DNA of 64,000 nucleotides, taken from Putridiphycobacter roseus. Lineage in GTDB: Bacteria > Bacteroidota > Bacteroidia > Flavobacteriales_D > Crocinitomicaceae. Location of the stretch: assembly GCF_003234935.1 (NCBI RefSeq), contig NZ_QKSB01000004.1, positions 186,001 to 250,000 on the forward strand, written 5' to 3'. Positions within the stretch are counted from its first letter, which is position 1; the number at the start of each line of letters is the position of its first letter. Both the position numbers and the translations under genes were made by a program. This document shows, piece after piece, positions 30,718-38,780 of the stretch. The notes under the pieces were generated by a model. That model was not told the DNA's origin. It did not search any database and saw nothing but the letters and a program-made list of their open reading frames with translations.

Positions 30718-32120
30718 ATTCTTAAGCCGTGATCTTTACCTATCTCAATTAAAAACGTATATGCTTCTTGGTAGTTATTTTTTATTTTCCCATCCAAAAT
30801 AGCTTCCTTTATTTCAGACTTTAACTCCCCAACTAATTTGCAAGGTTCTAAATTAAAAGTTTTTATAATCTCTTGCCCAGTAATAGGCGGTTGAAAATTT
30901 CGAACATGGTCTTTTTCCTCTACTTCTTTTAGCTTTTTTCTTACTTTTTGAAAGTTGTTTTTGTATTTCTGTACCTTAAATTCATTCTTAGAGGTAATGT
31001 CAGCATTACAAAGCGTCATTAAATCCTCAATATCATTCCCTGCCTCAAACAACAATCTTCTAATGGCTGAATCCGTTACATTTCCTTTTACCAAAGCAAT
31101 AGGTCTTAAATGTAAACGAACTAATTTCTGGACATATTTCATTTTGTTATCCAGCGGTAATTTCAGCTTTTTAAAGATTCCAGCAACCATTCTAGCGCCA
31201 ACATCTTCGTGGCCATGAAAAGTAAAACCAACTTTTGGATTAAACCTTTTGGTCCTTGGCTTGGCAATATCATGCATGATAGCTGCCCAACGCAACCACA
31301 AATCGTTGGTATTCATACTGATATTATCTAATACTTCTAATGTATGGTAAAAATTATCTTTGTGACTTTTTCCATCAATAGTCTCTACACCGTATAAATC
31401 AACCATTTCAGGAAAAAACTCTTTTAATAGGCCACTATCAAACAACAACTTGAACCCTTTCGAAGGTACAGGTGACATAATTATTTTATTTAGTTCATCT
31501 ACTATTCTTTCTGTCGAAATTATTTTCAGTCTACCAGCATTTTCTTGGAGCGCATGCTTTGCTTCCAAGTCAATTTTAAAGTTCAATTGGGTAGCAAATC
31601 GAATAGCCCGTAACATACGTAAAGGATCATCTGAAAATGTAATATTAGGTGTCAAAGGTGTTTTAATTATTTTCTTTGAAATATCTTCCAATCCATTAAA
31701 AGGATCAATCACCTCGCCAAAGGAACTTGCATTTAAACTTATAGCCAAAGCATTAATGGTGAAATCACGCCTGTCTTGATCTTCTTTTAAAGTTCCTTTT
31801 TCCACAATTGGATTCCTAGAATCCTCATTATAAGATTCCTTTCTTGCCCCAACAAACTCCACCTCTATATCGTCGTATTTAAATGCTGCGGTTCCAAAAT
31901 TTTTATAAAAAGCAACTTTCTTTACGCCCAAAGCTTCGGCCACTTTTTCGGCCAAGAGTAATCCATCTCCCAACACAACTATATCTACATCTTTAGATGG
32001 GCGATCTAAAATAATATCTCTAACAAATCCGCCAATCACAAAAGATGAAAAGTGATTCGCTTTTGAAACCGTCGAGACAGTTTCGAACAATTGGTGGTTT
32101 AAATGGCTTTTTAAATTCAA
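30714..32120 (-). CDS. CCA tRNA nucleotidyltransferase with HD domain
   Basis: 468 residues. The pol beta-type nucleotidyltransferase head has GGFVRD at 30-35 and the metal-binding D-x-D at Asp44/Asp46 (SKDVDIVV), followed by RRDFTINALA near 117 and a SDDPLRMLRAIRFA motif near 162 with the RNA-binding domain. An HD domain follows (AAIMHDIAKPRTKRF near 280, HEDVGARM). This is the class II bacterial CCA-adding or poly(A) polymerase layout; the HD domain suggests phosphohydrolase activity. It repairs or completes the 3' CCA end of tRNA. The TsaC gene lies directly upstream with a 4-bp gap, giving a tRNA-maturation pair. Confidence 0.93.
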   Translation of the reverse strand: MNLKSHLNHQLFETVSTVSKANHFSSFVIGGFVRDIILDRPSKDVDIVVLGDGLLLAEKVAEALGVKKVAFYKNFGTAAFKYDDIEVEFVGARKESYNEDSRNPIVEKGTLKEDQDRRDFTINALAISLNASSFGEVIDPFNGLEDISKKIIKTPLTPNITFSDDPLRMLRAIRFATQLNFKIDLEAKHALQENAGRLKIISTERIVDELNKIIMSPVPSKGFKLLFDSGLLKEFFPEMVDLYGVETIDGKSHKDNFYHTLEVLDNISMNTNDLWLRWAAIMHDIAKPRTKRFNPKVGFTFHGHEDVGARMVAGIFKKLKLPLDNKMKYVQKLVRLHLRPIALVKGNVTDSAIRRLLFEAGNDIEDLMTLCNADITSKNEFKVQKYKNNFQKVRKKLKEVEEKDHVRNFQPPITGQEIIKTFNLEPCKLVGELKSEIKEAILDGKIKNNYQEAYTFLIEIGKDHGLRI

Positions 32121-32124
32121 AATA

Positions 32125-32691
32125 TTATTTTCTTAAGATATTAATCTCTCCATTTTCACCAATTTTAATAATTTGAGAAGGAGCACTATTTGTTTTTTCA
32201 AAACTAGGGTCAACTATAAAGTCCACACCTTTTTTTATTTCTTCATCAATATCCTGAAACGATTTTGGATAAGGATGATTAGATATATTGGCGGAAGTGG
32301 AAATTAAACCGTGCCCAAGCTTTTGAATAAGTTGGTAAGAAAACGCTGTAGTTTCGTTGACCATTCTCACCGCAATACTTCCATCACTTCCTAATACCGC
32401 AGGCGCAACATACTGTCCTTTTGGGTATATAATAGTCAATGGTTTATTGGCATAATCGAGTAAATCATAACACACATCTGGAATTACCTTTACGTGTTTA
32501 TTTAAAACTCTTTCTGCATTTACGAGTACGATAAAATTTTTATCCGCAGCTCTTTTTTTTAGCTGATTAATTTTTTCTAAGGCAGCAATATTGTTCGGAT
32601 CACAACCAATACCCCAAATGGTATCGGAAGGGTACAAAATTATACCTCCTGCTTTAATTACTTTATACGCTTGTTCAACTTGGTTTTTCAC
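32125..32691 (-). CDS. tsaC: Threonylcarbamoyl-AMP synthase (TsaC/YrdC)
   Basis: 188 residues when begun at GTG 32691. The open frame extends to an ATG at 32736, but that stretch lies in the transcription terminator hairpin of the preceding gene (32706-32733), so the GTG start is preferred. The protein has GGIILYPSDTIWGIGCDP near the start, QLKKRAADKNFIVLV with the conserved Lys and Arg, and STSANISNHP supplying S-x-N near the substrate site. TsaC makes threonylcarbamoyl adenylate from Thr, bicarbonate and ATP, the first step of universal t6A37 tRNA modification. It is encoded just before the CCA nucleotidyltransferase. A YciO-like relative lacking S-x-N lies at 13533. Confidence 0.9.
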   Translation of the reverse strand: MKNQVEQAYKVIKAGGIILYPSDTIWGIGCDPNNIAALEKINQLKKRAADKNFIVLVNAERVLNKHVKVIPDVCYDLLDYANKPLTIIYPKGQYVAPAVLGSDGSIAVRMVNETTAFSYQLIQKLGHGLISTSANISNHPYPKSFQDIDEEIKKGVDFIVDPSFEKTNSAPSQIIKIGENGEINILRK

Positions 32692-32705
32692 GTTGCAAAA
32701 ATAAA

Positions 32706-32733
32706 AAAAACCATTTATAAATAAATGGTTTTT
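32706..32733 (-). terminator. Rho-independent terminator after the T9SS protein gene
   Basis: A perfect 13-bp inverted repeat (AAAAACCATTTAT / ATAAATGGTTTTT) with a two-base spacer, followed on the minus strand by a run of eight T. It sits 21 bp beyond the stop codon of the gene at 32755-33780 and would also act on rightward transcripts. Its position argues that tsaC starts downstream at 32691. Confidence 0.8.
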
Positions 32734-32754
32734 CAAATTAAGGTTAGTTTTATC

Positions 32755-33780
32755 TTATTTAAGGATTAATTTTTTAGTGATAACTTCATTACCAGCACTA
32801 ACTCTCACGAAGTATACTCCTGTACTTAAAGTTGATAAATCTATGTAATTATTTAACCCTGTAGCTGAATTCGAATAAACTATTTTTCCAATGGTGTTTA
32901 ATATTTCTATATTAGCTCCTATTTTATTCAGCGATAATGTTACACCTTCTGTGGATGGGTTTGGGTATAATTTAGCGGTAAATGCATCACTTTTCAATGT
33001 TTCATTAGATAAGTAATTTGGATTAGCATCTTTAGACCAAATCATTTTTAGGTTAATTGCCCCCATTCCTGGAATGGTTAATACAATATCACCATAAATA
33101 AAAATAGGAAAATTACTAGTAGCGGTATGGTAGTAATTATAAGATGTTCTTGTTATGGTCGCATTTCCAAGTAAAGTTAGACCAGAAAGCGTTTCAACTG
33201 TTTTAACTCTTAAAGTATTCGCGTATGTATTACCTGGTAATTTTAATTCTCCTTCACCATCTGCTTCAATTGTGGCTGTTCCACTAATTGCGACTGTTCC
33301 AAAAGTAGGAACCGTTGCTTCTCCTGAAATCACATCATTTGTAGCATCCCCAAAAGCGATAGGAAAAGGTAAACCATCTAAAACATCTGTATTGTATTTA
33401 ATCACATAATCTGACCCACCTGAAGAAAACACAAAACCATGTGTTATTACATTTGTAGTTGTATTTTCAAAAAATGTTTGAACACCACTATTAAAGTCTT
33501 CATGATAAACAGCAGCTGGAAAATCGGTTGCAAATGAAGAGGTTGCAATATCAATTACGGAAGTATTATAAAGACCTGCGTCATCTACTAAAATAATATT
33601 TGAAAAGTCCCAAGTCGTCCCCGCAGCATTACCTATGGTTGAAGCCTGGCTCGGTGTTGCTGAATCCACTAAATAGTATTGAAACATATCTCCTGTTGAC
33701 AAGGTGTCACTCAGCGAAATAGATTGCGCATTAGATATAAATGCGGTAAATAAGGCAAAAGAAAGTATTAGTTTTTTCAT
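32755..33780 (-). CDS. T9SS-exported protein with type A sorting domain, unknown function
   Basis: 341 residues: signal peptide (to ~18, FISNAQ), a beta-rich region of ~240 residues, then a type A sorting domain beginning at AKLYPNPST near 268 and ending in VITKKLILK. The central region has the sequence WDFSN followed by a long strand-rich stretch, seen in several uncharacterised Bacteroidota surface proteins, but no catalytic motif is evident. The protein has few cysteines and no repeats. It shares a divergent 5' region with the MMPL exporter gene. Its transcript ends at the hairpin at 32706-32733. Confidence 0.75.
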   Translation of the reverse strand: MKKLILSFALFTAFISNAQSISLSDTLSTGDMFQYYLVDSATPSQASTIGNAAGTTWDFSNIILVDDAGLYNTSVIDIATSSFATDFPAAVYHEDFNSGVQTFFENTTTNVITHGFVFSSGGSDYVIKYNTDVLDGLPFPIAFGDATNDVISGEATVPTFGTVAISGTATIEADGEGELKLPGNTYANTLRVKTVETLSGLTLLGNATITRTSYNYYHTATSNFPIFIYGDIVLTIPGMGAINLKMIWSKDANPNYLSNETLKSDAFTAKLYPNPSTEGVTLSLNKIGANIEILNTIGKIVYSNSATGLNNYIDLSTLSTGVYFVRVSAGNEVITKKLILK

Positions 33781-33784
33781 ATTA

Positions 33785-36112
33785 ATGGCAGTTTTCTATT
33801 TTAATTCCACACAAATTAACAACTTTGTATTTAATTTAAAAAATATTTACTTGTTTGATTTAAAGAAATACGCAAAAATTGTTTTAGTTATAGTAGGTTT
33901 AATCACACTATTTTTCATGTATAATTTGAAAAATTTAAAATTTGACTATGATTTTACGGCATTTTATGCCCAAAATGATCCTGAAACTCAATTTTTTGAA
34001 GCACACAAAAATAGATTCGGAACCGACAATGATTTTGTTTTCATGTCCATTGAAAACGATCCTTCCATTTTTGAAACTGATTTTTTAAAAAAAGTGGCTG
34101 CTTTTGTAGCAGAACTTGGCGAAGATTCATTGGTAAAAAATGTCGCTTGTTTGACTAATATGTCGGAGTATGTAAAAACCCCTTATTCTCGTCTTGCGAT
34201 CAATGTTCCATACTTAAATATTTGCGATACTTGCGATTATTACAATGACTCCTTACGCATTTTTAGTCGCCCAGAAATTGAAGCTTTTTTCATTAACCAG
34301 GATGCTACTGGAATGATGGTTCGAATTGACCACTTAGAATACCTGTCTAAAAAAAAATGTGATTATTTAAAACAATCCATTGACCAGTTAATTGAAAAGT
34401 ATGGATTTGAAAAATACCATTTAGCTGGTCGGGCAATCGGGCAAAGTTATTATGTTGACATCATGAAGTTTGAAACCTTATTCTTTATAGGGCTTTCCTT
34501 TATTCTTATCATTCTATTTTTATATATTGCATTTAAATCCTGGTGGGGTATTTGGCTCCCATTATTGATTGTCAGTTTTTCCATGTTATGGATTATCGGT
34601 TTTATGGCGGCTATTGATGCACCTATCAATATTGTGTTAACTGTTTTACCTTCCATCATGTTTGTAGTTGCCATGTCGGACGTCATCCATTTGGTTTCAA
34701 AATACATTGAAGAATTAAGGTTGGGTACACCAAAAAATAAAGCGGTAATCCGGGCTTATAAAGAAGTAGGTTTTGCGACACTGTTAACTTCAGTAACCAC
34801 CGCCATAGGTTTTTTAAGTTTACTGACTGTACCAATGCAAGCGATAAAGGTCTTTGGAATATACACTGCTTTGGGTGTTTTATTTGCTTTCTTTCTGGCC
34901 TACACATTGCTACCGGCTTTGCTGATATTGGTTAAGCCACCCCCATTGACAGAGAAAAAAATCACCCAAAACTTTTGGTACAAAAAACTACATGCTAGCT
35001 TCTTATTTATCATTCGCAACAAGCTTAAACTATTTTGGGTTTTTGTTTTATTTATTGGTGTAGGTATAATGGGCATGCTTAAAGTACAAAACAACTACTT
35101 TTTATTAGAGGATTTGAAAGAAGACAACTTTATGCGTCAGCAGTTCACTTATTTCGATAAGGCTTATATGGGACTAAGACCTTTTGAATTATCCGTAGAA
35201 TTGGTGGACAGTAATAAAACAATTTTCGACTATGAAGTTTTGCGTAGCATTAATCGAATTGATAGTTTTTTGGAAAGCGATTACGGTTTGAATCAAACCT
35301 TTTCCTTGGCTAAAGTTTTTAAAATTGCCAATCGGATTGAGCATGCTGGACAATCAAAATATTATCAATTCCCTAACGAGGCAGCGACTGCTGGTTTTTT
35401 AAAAACTTTATTAAAACTAAAAGATAAATCCATGTTAGGCGCCCTGGTAGATTCTTCTCAACACTACACAAGAATATCGAGTACAATGGGAGACATTGGA
35501 AAAATTGAAGCCGACAAAAAAACCTTGCGACTACATCAATTTATTAAAAGTGAAATTGATTCCACCCTTATTAGAACTCAGATTACTGGTACTGGACATA
35601 TATTGGATACCAACATGGCTTCCATTTCTTTTAACCTTACCTTGGGCCTATTAATGGCAATATTAATAGTATCCTTACTGATGGGCTTTTTATATAAAAA
35701 CTTAAAAATGGTTTTAATTGCATTAGTCCCCAACATACTGCCATTACTTTTTTTAGCTGCAATTTTAGGTTACTTAGGAATAGACTTAAAAGTTTCAACG
35801 GCCATTATTTTCACCATTGCTTTTGGTATTGCTGTAGATGACACCATCCACTTTATGAGTAAATTTAAATTAGAATTGAATAAGGGAAAACCATTTTTAT
35901 ATGCCTTAAAACGTACCTACCTATCTACTGGTCGGGCAATTATATTAACCACTTTAATAATATGTGCTGGTTTTTTACTTTTACTATTTTCTGATTTCCT
36001 AGGTACTTTTTATATTGGTCTATTGATTAGTTTAACCTTAGTATTCGCTTTACTGGCTGACTTGGTATTATTACCGGTGTTAATCCTTTTATTCTACGGA
36101 AAGAAATCGTAA
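33785..36112 (+). CDS. RND/MMPL superfamily exporter
   Basis: About 775 residues from ATG 33785; TTG 33851 would remove the first 22 residues and place the basic-hydrophobic start (KKYAKIVLVIVGLITLFF) at the N-terminus, as relatives have. Two symmetric halves each carry a periplasmic loop of several hundred residues and a set of six membrane helices. The transport-helix motif FGIAVDDTIHFMSKF near 685 and AMSDVIHLVSKYIEEL near 325 are the family's proton-relay Asp helices. MMPL/RND proteins export lipids, hopanoids or polymers across the inner membrane. The gene lies divergent from a T9SS protein. No periplasmic adaptor is encoded nearby. Confidence 0.87.
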   Translation: MAVFYFNSTQINNFVFNLKNIYLFDLKKYAKIVLVIVGLITLFFMYNLKNLKFDYDFTAFYAQNDPETQFFEAHKNRFGTDNDFVFMSIENDPSIFETDFLKKVAAFVAELGEDSLVKNVACLTNMSEYVKTPYSRLAINVPYLNICDTCDYYNDSLRIFSRPEIEAFFINQDATGMMVRIDHLEYLSKKKCDYLKQSIDQLIEKYGFEKYHLAGRAIGQSYYVDIMKFETLFFIGLSFILIILFLYIAFKSWWGIWLPLLIVSFSMLWIIGFMAAIDAPINIVLTVLPSIMFVVAMSDVIHLVSKYIEELRLGTPKNKAVIRAYKEVGFATLLTSVTTAIGFLSLLTVPMQAIKVFGIYTALGVLFAFFLAYTLLPALLILVKPPPLTEKKITQNFWYKKLHASFLFIIRNKLKLFWVFVLFIGVGIMGMLKVQNNYFLLEDLKEDNFMRQQFTYFDKAYMGLRPFELSVELVDSNKTIFDYEVLRSINRIDSFLESDYGLNQTFSLAKVFKIANRIEHAGQSKYYQFPNEAATAGFLKTLLKLKDKSMLGALVDSSQHYTRISSTMGDIGKIEADKKTLRLHQFIKSEIDSTLIRTQITGTGHILDTNMASISFNLTLGLLMAILIVSLLMGFLYKNLKMVLIALVPNILPLLFLAAILGYLGIDLKVSTAIIFTIAFGIAVDDTIHFMSKFKLELNKGKPFLYALKRTYLSTGRAIILTTLIICAGFLLLLFSDFLGTFYIGLLISLTLVFALLADLVLLPVLILLFYGKKS

Positions 36113-36117
36113 ATTTG
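36110..36117 (+). promoter_or_regulatory. Putative -7 box of the prohibitin gene
   Basis: TAAATTTG matches TAnnTTTG and overlaps the stop codon of the MMPL gene. It leaves a ~20-nt leader before the ATG at 36144. The match also occurs easily by chance in this base composition. Confidence 0.3.
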
Positions 36118-36143
36118 GTCATACAAAAAAAACAAAAAAAAAC

Positions 36144-36953
36144 ATGAACGAAGTACCCAAAAAGCTAATTGCATTTATTGCAGTTTTATTATTAATCGTA
36201 ATCGTACTATTTAAATCTTCCGTTACCATCAACGCAGGGGAAAATGGTGTATTATTCCAACCTTTTAGTGGTGGTGTTTATACAGAGTCACCTTATAGTG
36301 AGGGATTTCATATTATTGCACCTTGGAATAAAATGATTATTTATCAAGTACGTCAACAAAAAATTTCAGAAACCATGGCCGTTTTATCTTCCAATGGACT
36401 AGAAATAAAATTAGACGTTACTTTACAATTTCAACCCATTAAAAAAGAATTACCAAAACTACACCAGGAAAAAGGTATTCAATATATTGATGACATTGTA
36501 ATACCTGCAATGCGCTCTGCTACTAGAAGTGTAATTGGAAGATATACGCCAGAGGAGATCTATTCTTCAAAAAGGGATATTATTCAAGATGAAATTGATG
36601 AAGAGACAAGAAAAATCATTGAAAAACAATACATCAGCGTAAATGAAGTATTGGTAAGAGATGTAACTTTACCGGCTACTATTAAAACAGCCATTGAAGA
36701 AAAACTGAAACAAGAGCAAGAATCTTTACAATATGAGTTTAGGTTACAGAAAGAGCAAAAAGAAGCACAAAGAATTAAAATTGCAGCGGAAGGAAAAGCA
36801 GAAGCTAATAGAATTTTAAATGCTTCCTTGACTGCAAACATTTTGCAAGAAAAAGGAATAGAAGCCACTTTAAAATTAGCCGAATCTCCAAACACGAAAG
36901 TGGTAGTTGTTGGTGGAAAAGATGGTTTACCATTGATTTTAGGTAATAATTAA
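36144..36953 (+). CDS. Prohibitin/SPFH (band 7) membrane protein
   Basis: 269 residues: one N-terminal hydrophobic helix (~8-25) anchors the protein in the inner membrane. The band 7 domain covers ~30-195 with INAGENGVLFQPFSGGVY at its start and GRYTPEEIYSSKRDII near 132. A charged coiled-coil (~180-245, rich in Glu, Gln, Lys) includes AAEGKAEANRIL. Prohibitin-like proteins build ring assemblies in the membrane that are linked to protease control and membrane organisation; the function in bacteria is poorly defined. It ends before a strong bidirectional terminator. Confidence 0.9.
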   Translation: MNEVPKKLIAFIAVLLLIVIVLFKSSVTINAGENGVLFQPFSGGVYTESPYSEGFHIIAPWNKMIIYQVRQQKISETMAVLSSNGLEIKLDVTLQFQPIKKELPKLHQEKGIQYIDDIVIPAMRSATRSVIGRYTPEEIYSSKRDIIQDEIDEETRKIIEKQYISVNEVLVRDVTLPATIKTAIEEKLKQEQESLQYEFRLQKEQKEAQRIKIAAEGKAEANRILNASLTANILQEKGIEATLKLAESPNTKVVVVGGKDGLPLILGNN

Positions 36954-36971
36954 GCTTTAATTAATTGAAAT

Positions 36972-37010
36972 AAAAAATGCCCTGACAATTATTGTCAGGG
37001 CATTTTTTTT
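36972..37010. terminator. Strong bidirectional rho-independent terminator
   Basis: A perfect hairpin with 18-bp arms, AAAAAATGCCCTGACAAT and its complement, around a single-base spacer (effective loop 3-5), flanked by A-run on the left and T-run on the right. It lies 18 bp after the prohibitin stop codon and 29 bp before the end of the convergent gene at 37039, so it serves both. Confidence 0.9.
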
Positions 37011-37038
37011 GTTTCAATAGCTTCAATTGTTCAAGCCA

Positions 37039-37683
37039 TTATATTGACCTAGATTTTGTTTCTTTTTCTTTTTTAATTTTTTCTTCTAAAGCATTGGTCA
37101 TTTTTTCAGCCTGTTCAATTTTTTCTTTTTTCTCCAGGTATTCCGTTTCTTTAATTTTACCTTCTTTTTTTGCCTTTTCTAAATCTTCTTTTGCGACTTT
37201 AATTTTTTCTTTGCTTCGTTGCACGTCTCCTTCTCCTCTTTCAATTGCTTTCTCTAAATTTTTCGACTTTTCTAGGTGATTTTTCTTAGCATCTTCAGCA
37301 CGTTGTTGCCCATATTCTTTACCTTCTAGTCCTTTTTTATCTTTGCCGTACCCAATTCCTTTAACCTCCGAGCTTTTCTTATTCTCTTCCTTCGAGGAAA
37401 CTTTTGTCGACTTCCTTTCCTTTTTTTGGATTTCTAGGTCGCTTTTTACTTTTTGGACTCCATGCTCCCCTTTTTCACCATGTTGCTTTAACTCCTCTCT
37501 ACTTTTATCCACTTTTTGCGCATTTTTTTCAATCGCCTTTTCGACTTTAACCTCCGTTTTATCGACTTTATGCTTTACTTCTTTTTTTATTTTTTCCTGC
37601 TTTTTCTCTAGACCAGTCTGGGCAATTAATGGTGTGGTTGCAAATCCAAACCATAACATACTTACTTTTAATAATGTGTTCAT
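37039..37683 (-). CDS. Secreted Lys/Glu-rich coiled-coil protein
   Basis: 214 residues with a signal peptide (to about residue 22, LIAQTG). The mature chain is extremely charged, over half Lys, Glu, Asp and Arg, with heptad-like spacing. It ends in a helical-hairpin module (~155-210): LEKAIERGEGDVQRS, KEDLEKAKKEGKIKETEYL and NALEEKIKKEKE. This module aligns with the end of the neighbouring 37811-38452 protein, so the two are diverged paralogs. I do not recognise a named family. It probably resides in the periplasm, where it may act as a structural or chaperone-like helix protein. Confidence 0.65.
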   Translation of the reverse strand: MNTLLKVSMLWFGFATTPLIAQTGLEKKQEKIKKEVKHKVDKTEVKVEKAIEKNAQKVDKSREELKQHGEKGEHGVQKVKSDLEIQKKERKSTKVSSKEENKKSSEVKGIGYGKDKKGLEGKEYGQQRAEDAKKNHLEKSKNLEKAIERGEGDVQRSKEKIKVAKEDLEKAKKEGKIKETEYLEKKEKIEQAEKMTNALEEKIKKEKETKSRSI

Positions 37684-37756
37684 AGGTGTTTTTAAAGTTT
37701 ATTTTAACTGTGAAATTGTAGCCAAAAATGATGCCATATGTTTTCTTACTAGCCAT

Positions 37757-37790
37757 AAAAAAAGCCCTGACATTTTAACGTCAAGGCTTT
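37757..37790 (-). terminator. Rho-independent terminator of the Ala-rich helical protein gene
   Basis: Arms AAAGCC-TGAC and GTCA-GGCTTT with one mismatch and a loop of nine bases; on the minus strand a run of seven T follows. It lies just past the stop codon at 37811. Confidence 0.7.
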
Positions 37791-37810
37791 CCTATACTTA
37801 AGTAAAAATA

Positions 37811-38452
37811 TTACTTTGTCAATGCTTTTGCAGCACTTACTTTTTCTTTTAATTGAGATGTAAGAGCGGCAGCTTTTTGGATTTTTTCCATTTTTGCAGT
37901 ATACTCTTCCATTTTAATTGACTTGCTAGCTAATGCAGCCTCTAAAGTAGCTTTAGCAGCTTCAATTTTAGTGTTTGCACCAGTAACTGTAGACTCACCA
38001 TTTGAAACAGCACTACTCAAAGCAGCTTTCTTTTCTGTCATAAATGCTTTGGCAGCTGCTGCTTTTTCTTCTCCAACAGGTGTATTTGCCATTTCAGCTT
38101 TATAATCAGCAGCAGTTTTTACATTCGCTTTTTCAGTTTCTACTTTTGCAGTCACTTCTTCTACCATTTCATCTGTAGATAAACTTGCTACTTTTTCAGT
38201 TGCTTGTTCTTTTACTGCAGTTGCTTTTTCTTCCAAACTATTTTTTGCACTAGTTTCTACTGATTCTGCTTTACTTTCAAGACCTTCTTTTGTATCCGCT
38301 TTAATAGTTTGCGCTTTACTTTCAATATTCTTTTGTTCTTGACTCAAAGATTTACTAACCTCTTTTTTTGTTTGATTTGCTTTTTCTTCGAAGTTTTGAG
38401 CCATCAATGATGCACTAAAAAAAACGGCACCTAATAGTATAATTGATTTCAT
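37811..38452 (-). CDS. Secreted Ala/Lys/Glu-rich helical protein
   Basis: 213 residues, signal peptide to about residue 18 (ASLMAQ). The mature part is Ala-, Lys-, Glu- and Ser-rich, predicted almost wholly helical, with a LEA-like composition of recurring K-x-E-S-K-A-E-S/T motifs in the first ~95 residues. The C-terminal ~60 residues form a helical hairpin, ALSSAVSNGESTV then TKIEAAKATLEAA and MEEYTAKMEKI, which aligns with that of the protein at 37039. There is no known domain. The gene follows a small lipoprotein gene by 11 bp and so probably shares its promoter; it ends at the terminator at 37757-37790. Confidence 0.65.
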   Translation of the reverse strand: MKSIILLGAVFFSASLMAQNFEEKANQTKKEVSKSLSQEQKNIESKAQTIKADTKEGLESKAESVETSAKNSLEEKATAVKEQATEKVASLSTDEMVEEVTAKVETEKANVKTAADYKAEMANTPVGEEKAAAAKAFMTEKKAALSSAVSNGESTVTGANTKIEAAKATLEAALASKSIKMEEYTAKMEKIQKAAALTSQLKEKVSAAKALTK

Positions 38453-38463
38453 ATTTTTATATT

Positions 38464-38682
38464 TTAAAGTTCGTTTAATAATTGATTTAATTCATCACTA
38501 GCTGCTTCAATTTCATGCGCTGATTCATCAAACACAGTAGACAAAGAGTCCATAGTATTAATCTCACTGGTCATTTCTTTTAGTGCCGCTGCTTTTTCTT
38601 CTTCCGCTTTTTTCTCTGCTGCTGCATTTCCACAGCTAGCTAATAACAAGCCTGTGAAAATCATAATCGTTAATTTCTTCAT
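38464..38682 (-). CDS. Small helical lipoprotein
   Basis: 72 residues, a clear lipoprotein signal with lipobox LLLASC ending at Cys17. The mature ~55 residues are Ala/Glu-rich and helical (EKKAEEEKAAALKEM) with an acidic second helix. It looks like a membrane-tethered single helix or helical pair, a possible partner of the helical protein encoded 11 bp downstream. It is not a match to Lpp by sequence as far as I can tell. Confidence 0.6.
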   Translation of the reverse strand: MKKLTIMIFTGLLLASCGNAAAEKKAEEEKAAALKEMTSEINTMDSLSTVFDESAHEIEAASDELNQLLNEL

Positions 38683-38708
38683 TTGATAAGGTTTTAAAAT
38701 AATTTACA

Positions 38709-38716
38709 CAAATGTA
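38709..38716 (-). promoter_or_regulatory. Putative -7 box of the helical lipoprotein operon
   Basis: On the minus strand this reads TACATTTG, matching TAnnTTTG, 26 bp upstream of the ATG at 38682. No -33 TTG is seen at normal spacing. It lies downstream of the stop of the 38781-40718 gene. Confidence 0.45.
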
Positions 38717-38780
38717 TTGTTTTTTTGGGTAAAAAAAACGCAGGCCATTAAGAAGTATGTTTTTAATAGCTGTTTGCCTA

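Noticed and set aside
36992..37801. Two plus-strand frames opposite the Lys/Glu-rich protein (36992-37279, 37343-37801)
   Set aside because: Their Phe/Ser-rich content is simply the antisense of the Lys/Glu-rich gene on the minus strand, and they cross a terminator hairpin.
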